DNA from: CAINVV01 sp963663675
GTDB lineage: Bacteria; Bacteroidota; Bacteroidia; Bacteroidales; Prolixibacteraceae
Direction: 5' to 3'
Assembly (NCBI GenBank): GCA_963663675.1
Contig: OY760498.1
Location: forward strand, 496,001 to 560,000
Length of the DNA: 64,000 bases
Shown here: piece after piece, positions 34,653-43,812 of the stretch
Layout: each line of letters opens with the position of its first letter
Position numbering within the stretch: position 1 is the first letter of the stretch
Notes under the pieces: generated by a model
Database searches by the model: none
The model's input: only the letters and a program-made list of their open reading frames with translations
What the model was told of the DNA's origin: nothing
Position numbers and translations under genes: made by a program

Positions 34653-35369
34653 ATGGGAAACACGATATTACATAAAGCCAATTCACGTGGAAATGCAGAC
34701 CATGGCTGGCTGAAAAGCAGGCATACATTTAGTTTTGCAAATTATTATGACCCACAGCGGATTCATTTTGGTGCGTTGCGTGTGCTGAATGATGATACTG
34801 TTGAAGCTGGGATGGGATTTGGCACTCATCCGCACGACAACATGGAGATCGTATCCATTCCGCTTGAGGGTGACCTTGAACACAAAGACAGCATGGGATC
34901 TGTAGCTATTATCAAAAATGGCGATATCCAGGTAATGAGTGCAGGTACCGGAATATTCCACAGCGAATACAACAAGAACAAGGATCGAAGGGTTAAATTC
35001 CTGCAGATATGGGTATTCCCAAACAAAAAGAATGTTACTCCGCGTTATGACCAGATTACTCTTAACCTTGCAGAAAGGCATAACAAGCTGCAGCAGATCC
35101 TGTCACCCAATGCCGGGGATGAAGGTGTCTGGATTTACCAGAATGCCTGGTTTCATCTGGGAAATTTTGACAAGGGATTCAGCACTGAATACAAAATCAA
35201 GGCGAAGGACAATGGCGTTTATGCCTTTGTATTGAGCGGTGATGTTACAATTAACGGCCAGGCGCTAAATGCCAGGGACGGATTTGGAATCAGTGAGATC
35301 GAAGGCCTTACCATCACTGCAGATACCGATGCTGAGATCCTTTTGATGGAAGTACCGATGCACGTTTAA
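34653..35369 (+). CDS. Pirin family protein (YhhW-like)
   Basis: 238 residues from ATG 34653 (MGNTILHKANSRGNADHGWL), which lines up with the start of E. coli YhhW; ATG 34629 is possible but would leave a leader of only about two bases from the predicted promoter. The first cupin holds the metal site: FGTHPHDNMEIVSIPLEG with GTGIFHSEYN, giving the usual three His and one Glu. Members oxidise flavonoids such as quercetin in vitro or act as redox-dependent regulators. The product is cytoplasmic. A CDGSH protein gene follows 67 bp downstream. Confidence 0.92.
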   Translation: MGNTILHKANSRGNADHGWLKSRHTFSFANYYDPQRIHFGALRVLNDDTVEAGMGFGTHPHDNMEIVSIPLEGDLEHKDSMGSVAIIKNGDIQVMSAGTGIFHSEYNKNKDRRVKFLQIWVFPNKKNVTPRYDQITLNLAERHNKLQQILSPNAGDEGVWIYQNAWFHLGNFDKGFSTEYKIKAKDNGVYAFVLSGDVTINGQALNARDGFGISEIEGLTITADTDAEILLMEVPMHV

Positions 35370-35436
35370 TACTCGAACAGAACAATAAATTTTATACATC
35401 ATTATATCATTTCATTTTATTTAAATACAATTAGTT

Positions 35437-35631
35437 ATGGAACAAAAATCTGAAAAAATAAAAGTAATTTTCTTTGAAAATGGACCCATTGAAGTCGTTG
35501 GACCTGTAGAAATCAGTGGCCAGTACGGAGAAAAGTCGACCACACAAACACTGCATTTTTGCCGTTGCGGTCATTCGGAGAACAAGCCCTATTGCGATGG
35601 CTCGCACAGGGCTGCCGGATTTAAAGGCTGA
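35437..35631 (+). CDS. CDGSH iron-sulfur domain protein
   Basis: 64 residues. The C-terminus carries the 2Fe-2S binding pattern C-x-C-x8-C-x3-H: Cys42, Cys44, Cys53 and His57 in FCRCGHSENKPYCDGSH. The protein is soluble and has a single CDGSH motif, the type found in bacteria as a small redox or cluster-carrying protein. It may be co-transcribed with pirin, another redox-linked protein. Two strong hairpins follow downstream. Confidence 0.93.
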   Translation: MEQKSEKIKVIFFENGPIEVVGPVEISGQYGEKSTTQTLHFCRCGHSENKPYCDGSHRAAGFKG

Positions 35632-35784
35632 TGAAATAATTTCCTTTAAGGCATTTAACTGATGGGAGTTCCTATGAACCTTTTGGCTGACTCCACCACT
35701 GGATTCATTTTTGTTGCCCGGATTGTTCCTCCTGTTTATAAATGGAACAGGAAATGCCGCAGGTGGCTTGCAAACTTATAAACG

Positions 35785-35820
35785 CAAAGAATCAGCCGGT
35801 TCGTGCGGGCTGATTCTTTG
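35785..35820 (+). terminator. Strong 13-bp hairpin downstream of CDGSH gene
   Basis: Perfect stem CAAAGAATCAGCC (35785-35797) with its complement at 35808-35820 around a 10-nt loop. The A-rich left arm and T-rich right arm give the form common for Bacteroidota terminators. It is 154 bases after the CDGSH stop. Confidence 0.6.
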
Positions 35821-35935
35821 GATTCTCTTGTCTTTCCGGATAATCATCCTGGTATACCGGATCGGATGCGGAAGTATTCTGCAATCCCTGTTCTTAATTC
35901 TGGGGATTATTGAAATCTCCCTGGGATAGATTATA

Positions 35936-35978
35936 ATGAAACGTCTTAAAATCGGTTGATGATTTTAGGACGTTTCAT
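35936..35978. terminator. 18-bp bidirectional hairpin
   Basis: ATGAAACGTC opens an 18-bp stem (35936-35953 with 35961-35978) that contains one G-T wobble and has a 7-nt loop; TTATTTTG follows. It lies just after the stop of the convergent lipocalin-like gene and would stop transcription from both sides. Confidence 0.75.
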
Positions 35979-35990
35979 TTATTTTGCAAG

Positions 35991-36521
35991 TTATTTCTTA
36001 TCGTAAACCAAATCAATTTTTATCTCTTCACCGTCACGTCCTTGTCTTGTAGAGTTGACAGACAGGGTGCCGGCATCGGTACGTGACCACACTTCAGTAG
36101 ATTTCATGGTCATTTTCTCCCCGTTCATATCGAAGGTACGGCTAGTTGCAATGGAAAGTGATTTGCCATCGGCAGACCATGTGGCAACTGATTTACTATC
36201 ACCTCTTTGCGATGTGTTTATGCTCTCTTTCCCATCGAGGGTATATTTCATGGTAGTGGTAACACTTTCACCATTCTGGTTGGTCCGGGTTCTTTCAACC
36301 GTCAGCAGATTGGCTTCCTGACTGACGATAACATCTCCGCCGAGCATCCTGGCAAAACCCTGATTTTCTCCCAGCTTGCTTTTTTCCTGGTTTAAGGCCC
36401 ATTTGCCTGTAAAATCAGCTTTCCCTGCCTGTGCATTGGCAATTACCGGAGTGAGCATTGCAAACATTAATGTTAAAACAATTGGAGCGAACATCCTGTG
36501 AAGGGTAACATTTTTTTTCAT
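35991..36521 (-). CDS. Secreted lipocalin-like beta-barrel protein
   Basis: 176 residues. Signal peptide about 1-31 (ending VIANAQA). The mature protein starts DFTGKWALNQEKSKLGENQGF, the opening of a group of small secreted Bacteroidota proteins, and continues as alternating strands: VIVSQEANLLTVERTR, TTTMKYTLDGKES, VATWSADGKSLSIATSR, and so on. The pattern suggests a single periplasmic beta-barrel or lipocalin-like sheet. Function unknown. A -7 promoter match lies about 42 bases upstream. Confidence 0.75.
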   Translation of the reverse strand: MKKNVTLHRMFAPIVLTLMFAMLTPVIANAQAGKADFTGKWALNQEKSKLGENQGFARMLGGDVIVSQEANLLTVERTRTNQNGESVTTTMKYTLDGKESINTSQRGDSKSVATWSADGKSLSIATSRTFDMNGEKMTMKSTEVWSRTDAGTLSVNSTRQGRDGEEIKIDLVYDKK

Positions 36522-36562
36522 TTTGGGGTTGTTTTGAGTTGATAATAAATTGAATAGCCTAC

Positions 36563-36570
36563 CAAAGTTA
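36563..36570 (-). promoter_or_regulatory. Candidate -7 element for lipocalin-like gene
   Basis: TAACTTTG on the minus strand is a perfect TAnnTTTG match, 42 bases before the ATG at 36521. No clear TTTG was found at the right distance upstream, so only half of the promoter is supported. Confidence 0.35.
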
Positions 36571-37318
36571 ATTAATTGATTCGGTTAATGAGATGGGTTT
36601 GGAATTTATTTTTAATTTGTTTTTTGAGATTTTGACAAGCAAATCGGGAAGGCGGACATGATATCCTGAAATTGTTCGCAGGACCAGTAATCAGTTATGA
36701 TAAAAAGTATTTTATGACCCTGTTTAATAAAGGAAACTCATCTTACTGTGGCAAGATGAGTACCCATCTTTAAGGCATGGAATGCCGGAATGAATGCAGG
36801 TTAAAGTGTTAATAATAAGAATAATACGCATTTATCCCGGGCAGACAACCGGGCATATGATTAATCCCCTTAATTAAATCTACACTTATTTGGTTCATAT
36901 TTTGAGTGTTGAGCCTGTTTGTGCCGGTTGTGGTAATTGTTGAAGATGTAGTCGTGGTTGTTGCTGTTGTGGCTTCATCCTTTGTACAGGGTTAAAGAAC
37001 CAGGGATAATCCGGGTACTGCTAAAATTAAATGACGACCGGCTTTCAATTGAAAATATATGAGTTAAAGTGTTGAAATTAAAAATCTTGACGTGAGTTCG
37101 CAAATAGTTTTTTCATGACCTTTTGTGAGTTGTAGCTCAGTCTCCGGTTCCTTGTGCAGGGATACTATTTTCTTGTGCCCTCGGAATCTGACAGACAGAA
37201 CTAACTCCTGGAAGATGGGAGGGAAGATTATCCTTGACACGACAGTCGGGCTCATCTAGCAACGTTCCAATTTTACAATTTCTTAAGTGCCAGTGAAGTT
37301 GTACTTCAAAACATTTAC
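36571..37318. other. About 750-bp gene-free region
   Basis: No open frame looked protein-coding; the 63-codon minus-strand frame at 37064-37255 has no recognisable feature. A Thr-codon-rich stretch without a start lies on the minus strand near 36900-36990. The main structure is the hairpin at 36737-36760, listed separately. The long space downstream of the phosphoesterase gene may hold its 3' untranslated region or an unrecognised small RNA. Confidence 0.3.
36737..36760 (-). terminator. Hairpin with T-rich tail, minus strand
   Basis: CTCATCTT (36737-36744) pairs with AAGATGAG (36753-36760), perfect over 8 bp with an 8-nt loop. Read on the minus strand it is followed by TTTCCTTTATT. It could end the transcript of the phosphoesterase gene, whose stop is about 560 bases upstream in that direction, or of an unseen small RNA. 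Confidence 0.4.
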
Positions 37319-40075
37319 CTATTTGTTTTTGTAAAGTGCCTTGCGTTGTTGTTCCTCGTTATCATATTGATTCCTGTAAAGAACCTTTCGTTCTTCCTCT
37401 GCATTGTCCAGTTCAGGCCCTTGTTCGATTTTCCGCCAGTCGATGGTCTTGTTGTATTTCTTCATCGCTTTTTCTGCATCAAAGACCCGTGGATCATGCT
37501 TTTCAAAGGTATAAGGAGTATAATCAGGCACTGGTGTAAAAAAATCCTGTAACAAGGAAGCTGTTACATCGAACTGATTGACATAGGAAACATTAAGAAT
37601 ATTGTATATGGTTTTAAGGATTGAACCGAAATTGGCATGTGTGTGTGACACGTAACCTCTTTTCACATAAGGACCTGCCATCATCAGTACAGAGCGGTGT
37701 CCGTCAATATGATCAACTCCTCCCTGCGGGTCGTCTTCAGTGATGATGACCAGCATGTTCTTCCAGTATTTTGTCCTGGAAAGAAAATGAAGGATTCGTC
37801 CGACAGCCAGGTCGTTGTCTGCCATGAAGGATTGTGGATAAGGGTAACCATCTTCGGGCCGTATTTTTGCGCCATGGTCATTGGGAACCTGCATGGTGAT
37901 CAGTGATGGCAGTTTTTCTTTCCCCTTGATCCATTTTTGGGTAAACTCCCTTTCAAACTGCTCCATCCGGTACTGGTCGGGAATATTCATGTTGAATCCT
38001 GCATAATCGTGGCTCGTCCTTGGGAACAGCGCTTTTTGCATGGGAACCATCACGCCATGGGCCGCTCCTGTATTGGTATCAAACCATTCCTCGCGCACGT
38101 GTCCGGTTTCATTGGCCTCCCCAAAGTTGTAAAAAGGTACATTCTTCCGGTCAAGGGCCTCCCAGAGCCCTCCAATTTCAGCGTAATCTTCAGGGTCCAT
38201 GCTTCCCGTGGTAGAAGGGAAACGCCTTCCGGGAGCCTTGGAAAAAATCTCGGCTGATTTTGAAACACTCGAATTTGCCTCGACCCATTCATTGGGTATT
38301 ACTCCCATCATCCAGTGATGTCCGTGGATGGAAGCGTCGCTGTCGCAATAGTAATTATCAGAGAATGACCACTGTGTGGCCGCCTTGAGATGGTTTGGAC
38401 TGATCCGCAGATGCGGAAATTTCTTCTTGAGTGAATCGGGCAAGGTATATTCATTGTTGATGCCAAACCGGGCAAGTGTGCTGTCCCCATTGGCATTTTT
38501 CAGCTGGCCGAAAATTTCGTCGTAGGTTCTGTTCTCCTTGGTGATGTAAACGATATATTTTATCGGAGATTTCCGCAATCCCGGCAATGGAGGCAACGGA
38601 TTTTTGCCGTCATCTACTACACTGATAGTCCTGAAAGTATTGTCGATGGTTTGTTTTGTGTAGATTGCCAGCTGAGCAGCATCCGGATTGCTGACTTTCT
38701 GAAAGCTGCCCAGCTGAATATCACCAACATAATATCCCTGTATTGGCGATACGAAATTTTTGCCTCCGTTGGGTCCCGCACCAAAACCTCTGCAGGTAGT
38801 AATATAAATTTCTTTTTCATCGTTAGACAGTTTAACGCGTGTAGGCCCCCAGCAGGAAGGAATCAGCCCTTTTGTTGTCCTGGAATTCACATCGATAACG
38901 GCTACTGCATTAAATCCCAGCAAAGCCACATAAAGTGTTTTTTCATCTTTACTCAGGTCGATACCAAAAGGCAGCAATCCACGGAATTTGTCAATTTTCG
39001 GATCGGCCAGGATGGGAATATGGCCGACAAGTTTGTGATTTTTGTAGTCGATGACCGAAATATTGTCGTTGGTGGCATTGGTCACATAGGCAAACTGCTT
39101 TCCTACGGCTATTGAGTTCGGACTTGCTCCGCCAACGACTTCGGCATCTTCAATCATCTGGCCAATCTGATGGCCGGTTTTGAATTTGTCAATGACCTTG
39201 TTGGACTTCAGATCGATTGTAAAGACGCTCATCGCATCGGGATGAAGCGGGCTTCCTACTCCAGGGATTTTGCGTCCTTCTACCACTGTCCCATGGATAG
39301 ACTCTTCGGTATTGTCACCGTATGGATGATGGGAAATCATCAATGAATCAATATTTTCGGGTGTTGCGCCGGTTATCAGCGGATAGGAATACATCCCGAC
39401 ATTGGCAACAAGTGCGGTCTGCTTGTCCGGACTCAGGGTTAACCCAAATGGAAGACGGCCAACAGGGATAGATGCCTTAACCTTTCCTGAGGCTAAGTCA
39501 ATCCTGACCATCCTGAAATTAGCTCTGTCCAGAACCAGCAACTCATTTCCGGCTTCATTCAGGACCAGGTCTGATGTAAAGCTGTCTCCATAATCGGTAC
39601 CGCCCACGACCCCGTTCAGCGAGATGGAATCAAGCCTCGCCAGGTTTTTAGTGTCGTACTTGATAACTGCACCATTGTCTCCTCCACTCAGATACACTGT
39701 TTTGGAATCTCCGGAGAATGCTACACCCAGGAAGGATCCTTTGGACAAGGGCGACTTGATTTTTTTGTCATAACTGGGAACCCGGGTAGCATTCAGAGTC
39801 TGAAGATCAATGATGGTGAACACTCCGTTGTGGAGGGTTATTGCCTTTTTCCCATCCGGAGACAGAGCCATGCCGAAAGGGTCATTGGTAATCCTGATCG
39901 TTTTGCCGGCAGGAGTTAAAAATCGCCCGCTTGGTAAAATTGTCCTCCCGTCAGGATCTATTTTGGCAAATTCGTTTCCTGCCGGAACAGACAGGATATT
40001 GACTTTCTTTTGGGCCACGGCATTGATTGCGGAACAGAAAAGAATCAATGCCAACATGCGATTGATAAGATTCAT
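37319..40075 (-). CDS. Beta-propeller/phosphoesterase fusion, secreted
   Basis: 918 residues from ATG 40075 (MNLINRMLALILFCSAINAVAQ), which gives a clean signal peptide; the longer frame from 40162 does not. Residues about 25-480 are YVTN-type repeats of a beta-propeller (DGRTILPSGRFLTPAG, KTVYLSGGDNGAVIKYD, NDNISVIDYKNHKLVGHIP). The C-terminal part is a PF04185-type phosphoesterase: ENRTYDEIFGQ carries the nucleophile region, and ITEDDPQGGVDHIDGHRS the metal ligands. The family includes phospholipase C and acid phosphatases. It is probably periplasmic and releases phosphate from an extracellular ester; the propeller may bind the substrate. A related fused architecture is known in other Bacteroidota and Acidobacteriota. 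Confidence 0.88.
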   Translation of the reverse strand: MNLINRMLALILFCSAINAVAQKKVNILSVPAGNEFAKIDPDGRTILPSGRFLTPAGKTIRITNDPFGMALSPDGKKAITLHNGVFTIIDLQTLNATRVPSYDKKIKSPLSKGSFLGVAFSGDSKTVYLSGGDNGAVIKYDTKNLARLDSISLNGVVGGTDYGDSFTSDLVLNEAGNELLVLDRANFRMVRIDLASGKVKASIPVGRLPFGLTLSPDKQTALVANVGMYSYPLITGATPENIDSLMISHHPYGDNTEESIHGTVVEGRKIPGVGSPLHPDAMSVFTIDLKSNKVIDKFKTGHQIGQMIEDAEVVGGASPNSIAVGKQFAYVTNATNDNISVIDYKNHKLVGHIPILADPKIDKFRGLLPFGIDLSKDEKTLYVALLGFNAVAVIDVNSRTTKGLIPSCWGPTRVKLSNDEKEIYITTCRGFGAGPNGGKNFVSPIQGYYVGDIQLGSFQKVSNPDAAQLAIYTKQTIDNTFRTISVVDDGKNPLPPLPGLRKSPIKYIVYITKENRTYDEIFGQLKNANGDSTLARFGINNEYTLPDSLKKKFPHLRISPNHLKAATQWSFSDNYYCDSDASIHGHHWMMGVIPNEWVEANSSVSKSAEIFSKAPGRRFPSTTGSMDPEDYAEIGGLWEALDRKNVPFYNFGEANETGHVREEWFDTNTGAAHGVMVPMQKALFPRTSHDYAGFNMNIPDQYRMEQFEREFTQKWIKGKEKLPSLITMQVPNDHGAKIRPEDGYPYPQSFMADNDLAVGRILHFLSRTKYWKNMLVIITEDDPQGGVDHIDGHRSVLMMAGPYVKRGYVSHTHANFGSILKTIYNILNVSYVNQFDVTASLLQDFFTPVPDYTPYTFEKHDPRVFDAEKAMKKYNKTIDWRKIEQGPELDNAEEERKVLYRNQYDNEEQQRKALYKNK

Positions 40076-40222
40076 AGCTAGTCTTTTATTTTTTGTAGAT
40101 ACAGGATGATATTTTCTGAGCACAAATCGATGCAATTTACTGTTTGTCAGCAAGTAATACACGTTTGTTGGTTAAACATAAATCAATAGTTACGTCCTGA
40201 CAAAGAAAAGAAAATCGACTGA

Positions 40223-41782
40223 CTATAATTCCTTCTTTTCTGTTTTTCCTATTTTTGTGTCAATCACTCCATTTACCTGGTGGGCTGAGAAGTTAGTCAC
40301 GTTTTTAAGGATGAACTGTGGAGCGCCATCTCCTATCTGGGCATCAACGTTGTAAAAGGAAGCATCGGAAACATCCTCCAGCACAAAGGCAGGCCGCTCG
40401 TCACGATTCATATAGCGGAGCACTACATCATTCACCCTCAGTCCTTTCACGTACCTGAAATACATTCCGTAGGCAGGAAGGGTATGCCAGCGGTAAGGAT
40501 CCGGGTACATATCGATATTTTGGGGAACCTCTTTGTTGATCTCCTCTTTTTTTGCTCCTGCACGAAAGTAAATCCGGATATTGCTGAGCGACAAGTCTTC
40601 AATATAATGACCGGGAATGCCCATGACCATTGCTGCTCCCAGTTCCGGGAATTTTGGCCGACCGCCGACATCATAAACATTGATATTGCTGATTGTGATT
40701 CGCCTGCAAACTCCGACCGGAGTATGTTCCGGACCGCGCATGCGTGCATTCAGGCGGATGAAGAATGGTGTATCTGTTACATCACGCATCGTGATGTTGT
40801 TGATTATCACATCTTCAATCAGGCCGCCATCAGATGTTTCAATACAAATTCCCCGTGAATGTTCGAATACACAATTGGAAACAGAAATGTTTTTAAATCC
40901 GCCATTGGATTCGGTTCCCATCTTCAAACGTCCTGTTATACAGTGGTTTGCCTTAGGGTCTGTGTCCTGGAATTCGGTTTTGAAGGTACCGTCCATTAAA
41001 GTTCCGTGATCGTAGCCATAAACATGGCAATTGGTGATGGTGACATTCTCTGTCGCCTTTGCATAGCCCAGTCCGAAAGAGGACTTCAGGCAGAGTCCGT
41101 CGTCAGTGGGGGAGTTGATGTTGCAGTTGGAAACGCGGACATTTTTGCAGCAGTCGATATCGAATGCATCCCTGTCGGCATCTGCCCGGACATTGTCAAT
41201 AGTGAGGTTATCCACGCCGGTTGCAAGCAGGCAGAAATGTCCACCATGAAGGATGGAAATATCTTTGATCGTCACATTGAAGCAATTTTTCAAGCCGATT
41301 GCCTTGTTCCCTGAACCTTTGATATTGGGCTTATCAAATGTGTATAGGCCTTTCCCCCAGATCATTCCGTTTCCTGTTATCGCAATATCCCGCAGGCTGT
41401 CACCGTAAATGAGGCTGTTTTTCCAGTAACTGTGACCGAAGTCCTGGAATTTTTTGTACCAGGCATCTTCCTCCGGCAGGTCATAACCGACCCCGTTAAC
41501 TTCCTGGTCTCCAATCAACACCGCCCCCTGGTCGAGATGAAGTGTGATGTTGCTTTTCATGTGAATCGTGAAGGAGAGATAGTTTCCTGCCGGGAAGAAG
41601 ACAGTCCCACCCCCATTCTTCGCGGCAACAGAAATGGCCGAGTTTATCGCCTTCGTATTGTTGGTTTTACCGTCCCCTTTGGCCCCGAAAGCTGTCACAT
41701 TGTAAAACATCTCTTTCGCCGAAACAGAAAATGCCAGTGCAAACATTAGCAGAACTGTCAGAATAGTCCTTGAATTCTTCAT
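40223..41782 (-). CDS. GH28-type polygalacturonase, secreted
   Basis: 519 residues. Signal peptide about 1-22 (ending VSAKE). An N-terminal pectate-lyase-3-like segment (YNVTAFGAKGDGKTNNTKAIN) leads to a right-handed beta-helix with repeated N(V/I)xIxN steps. GH28 landmarks are DAFDIDCCKNV, SPTDDGLCLKSS with the Asp pair, and GRLKMGTES in place of the family RIK motif. The usual Gly-His-Gly is less clear (YGYDHGTLMDG), so the target may be a galacturonan-related glycan rather than plain polygalacturonate. It is likely periplasmic and transcribed alone, with no PUL partners nearby. Confidence 0.82.
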   Translation of the reverse strand: MKNSRTILTVLLMFALAFSVSAKEMFYNVTAFGAKGDGKTNNTKAINSAISVAAKNGGGTVFFPAGNYLSFTIHMKSNITLHLDQGAVLIGDQEVNGVGYDLPEEDAWYKKFQDFGHSYWKNSLIYGDSLRDIAITGNGMIWGKGLYTFDKPNIKGSGNKAIGLKNCFNVTIKDISILHGGHFCLLATGVDNLTIDNVRADADRDAFDIDCCKNVRVSNCNINSPTDDGLCLKSSFGLGYAKATENVTITNCHVYGYDHGTLMDGTFKTEFQDTDPKANHCITGRLKMGTESNGGFKNISVSNCVFEHSRGICIETSDGGLIEDVIINNITMRDVTDTPFFIRLNARMRGPEHTPVGVCRRITISNINVYDVGGRPKFPELGAAMVMGIPGHYIEDLSLSNIRIYFRAGAKKEEINKEVPQNIDMYPDPYRWHTLPAYGMYFRYVKGLRVNDVVLRYMNRDERPAFVLEDVSDASFYNVDAQIGDGAPQFILKNVTNFSAHQVNGVIDTKIGKTEKKEL

Positions 41783-42012
41783 GATAGATTGCGGTTTGAG
41801 AATCTCTCTGCAGAGTATTAATTGTACAATAGTAGTTATTAATTCCCTGTTTGATTGTTGTTTACGTTACAGTTGGCGGTCTGTGCCACTCGCGGTAAAG
41901 TAGTAGCGGGAATTATTCCGAAGCTATCAATAATTGTAAAAACGGCCAAGTGTTTGGCGTAAAATCGTTTTGAGGCCGAAACCTAAAAAGGAATTTCAGA
42001 AACGGGTTACAA

Positions 42013-42192
42013 TCAGTTGTCCTTCAGTTCTTTTAAACAATCCGCGCAAAGGCAATCCTCGTAGTGGGAAGAGATTTGATCCAGCAGTTCGTCCAAAAAC
42101 ACCTCCTCCATGCATGGACATTGTACCGTAAGGGTACAAATATGACTCTTGCCACATCGTGAACATGCCCTTGGCTCATACTTCGAATACAT
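42013..42192 (-). CDS. Small cysteine-rich CWC-like protein
   Basis: 59 residues, found by reading the minus strand between the GH28 and flavin reductase genes. It has nine cysteines in pairs: CSRCGKSHIC, CPCMEE and CLCADC. This is the pattern of the cysteine-rich CWC family, small proteins thought to bind zinc. It starts at ATG 42192, 23 bases after the reductase stop, and is probably the last gene of the minus-strand mevalonate operon. Function unknown. Confidence 0.75.
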   Translation of the reverse strand: MYSKYEPRACSRCGKSHICTLTVQCPCMEEVFLDELLDQISSHYEDCLCADCLKELKDN

Positions 42193-42215
42193 AACTGATT
42201 GATTGGATGATAAGC

Positions 42216-42944
42216 TCAGAAAAACACCTCAGTCCGAATATTTTCAGGACTGATTCCGTTCAATTCAAGGTATCCTGCCACCTGGTTTACCATGTGTGAA
42301 TTCCCGCATATATAGTAAACCGAATCACTCCTGGTTCCCTTTTCCTTGATATACTGTGTAACCCGACCGTGGTAATCTCCGCCGCTCTCCTGTGATGTGC
42401 ATATTCTGTAACTATTTGTTGGATAGTCAGTTGAGTCGTATGCCTCATTGCTGTACTTAACACCGTGTATCAATTCGCAGTTCAGGCCTGGATTGGAGAG
42501 GATCATGCTCCGGAAGGGAGAAATCCCGGTTCCGGTTGCAATGAAGGTAAAATGCCTGTTTTCTTTCTGATCGTTCTCCCTTAAAACAAAAAAACCGAAC
42601 GGGCCGGAAATTTCAAGCTTTGTGCCAATTCTAAGCGACTTCAGCTTAACCGAGACATCGCCATCGGTGACCTCTTTGATAAGCAGATCGATGTAAGGGA
42701 CATTGTCCGGACTGTAAATTGAATATTCCCGCGCATTGTTTTCCCCGGGAATGTTTAAAACCAGGTACTGACCAGCCTTGAATTCAAAGTCATTTTTTTC
42801 CAGCCTGATAACATAGGTTGATTCAGTCAGGTGCCTGATATCCAGTAATTTGCAAAGGGAAATTTTTTTCATGCGTGCGTAAAAGGAGTTTTTTTTCTGA
42901 TGCTGCTTAAGCGGATGGATCACAGAGTGTTGTATTTTGTTCAT
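42216..42944 (-). CDS. Ferredoxin-NADP reductase-type flavoprotein
   Basis: About 242 residues from ATG 42944, ten bases after the lipA stop; a longer frame overlaps lipA and ATG 42872 (MKKISLCKLL) is an alternative. FAD binding is shown by REYSIYS (the RxYS motif), NAD(P)H binding by ATGTGISPF and YYICGN, and the chain ends in EVFF as in FNR proteins. It moves electrons between NAD(P)H and a one-electron carrier. Next to lipoyl synthase, a radical-SAM enzyme needing low-potential electrons, a supporting role is plausible. No ferredoxin gene is adjacent. Confidence 0.85.
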   Translation of the reverse strand: MNKIQHSVIHPLKQHQKKNSFYARMKKISLCKLLDIRHLTESTYVIRLEKNDFEFKAGQYLVLNIPGENNAREYSIYSPDNVPYIDLLIKEVTDGDVSVKLKSLRIGTKLEISGPFGFFVLRENDQKENRHFTFIATGTGISPFRSMILSNPGLNCELIHGVKYSNEAYDSTDYPTNSYRICTSQESGGDYHGRVTQYIKEKGTRSDSVYYICGNSHMVNQVAGYLELNGISPENIRTEVFF

Positions 42945-42954
42945 TTTTAGTAAT

Positions 42955-43809
42955 TTAAGCGTGTATATGTTTTTCTGCATGATAGGATGAACGGACCAGC
43001 GGACTGCTTTCGACCATGCTGAATCCCTTTTCAAGGGCTGCTTCCCGGTATTTGATAAATATTTCTGGTTTTACGTACTCTTCAATTTTCAGATGATGGG
43101 CCGACGGCTGAAGGTACTGACCGATAGTCAGGACCCTGCAACCCGCTTTGAGCAGATCATCCATGGTCTCAAACACCTCCTCTTCCGATTCCCCCAACCC
43201 GACCATGATGCCGGATTTGGGAACTGGACCGGAAGCCGCGATGATTTCCATGACCTTCAGGCTCCTGTCATACCTGGCTATATCCCTCACTTTGGGTGTC
43301 AGTCTCCTGACTGTCTCCATGTTGTGAGAGATTACTTCCGGACCGGCTTTCACAATCTTGCCGATCAGTTCCTGATTGGCAAAGAAATCCGGAATCAGCG
43401 CCTCCAGGGTAATCCCGGGGTTCATCTCCTTTATTGTCCTGATGGTCAGCGCCCAGAAAGCCGCGCCGCCATCTTCGAGATCATCACGCGTGACGGAGGT
43501 AATTACGCTATGCCTTATTCCCAGTGCCCGGATCGTCTCTGCCAGCCGGCGAGGCTCCTCCATGTCCACCGGATCGGGAATCATGTTTTTGACGTCACAA
43601 AAGCGGCAGTTACGGGTGCATTTTTCACCCAGGATCATGAAACTGGCCGTTGAGGCTCCCCAGCATTCCGCCTTGTTCGGACAATTGCCGCTTACGCAGA
43701 TGGTGTTGAGTTGCTGACTGGCAGCAAGGTTTTTCAGGGAAATATACTCCTTTCCTGATGGGAGAGGGGTCTTCATCCAGGAGGGAAGCCTTTGAACCGA
43801 TGATATCAT
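42955..43809 (-). CDS. lipA: Lipoyl synthase
   Basis: 284 residues. Both iron-sulfur sites are complete: the auxiliary cluster cysteines Cys38, Cys43 and Cys49 (CVSGNCPNKAEC) and the radical-SAM cysteines Cys64, Cys68 and Cys71 (CTRNCRFC). The C-terminal SSPLVRSSYHA contains the serine ligand of the auxiliary cluster. It inserts sulfur into octanoylated lipoyl domains of 2-oxoacid dehydrogenases. One such enzyme, the branched-chain 2-oxoacid dehydrogenase, makes isovaleryl-CoA from leucine, which would tie lipA to the catabolic genes upstream. It is 3 bp from the UbiA gene stop region. Confidence 0.96.
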   Translation of the reverse strand: MISSVQRLPSWMKTPLPSGKEYISLKNLAASQQLNTICVSGNCPNKAECWGASTASFMILGEKCTRNCRFCDVKNMIPDPVDMEEPRRLAETIRALGIRHSVITSVTRDDLEDGGAAFWALTIRTIKEMNPGITLEALIPDFFANQELIGKIVKAGPEVISHNMETVRRLTPKVRDIARYDRSLKVMEIIAASGPVPKSGIMVGLGESEEEVFETMDDLLKAGCRVLTIGQYLQPSAHHLKIEEYVKPEIFIKYREAALEKGFSMVESSPLVRSSYHAEKHIHA

Positions 43810-43812
43810 TAA

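Noticed and set aside
35711..35929. 72-codon plus-strand hydrophobic open frame
   Set aside because: It runs straight through a perfect 13-bp terminator hairpin and has no good start.
36880..36990. Threonine-rich coding remnant on the minus strand
   Set aside because: No start codon and no support for coding; could be chance repetition of ACA and ACC.
37064..37255. 63-codon minus-strand open frame downstream of the phosphoesterase gene
   Set aside because: No recognisable features and no promoter; probably chance.
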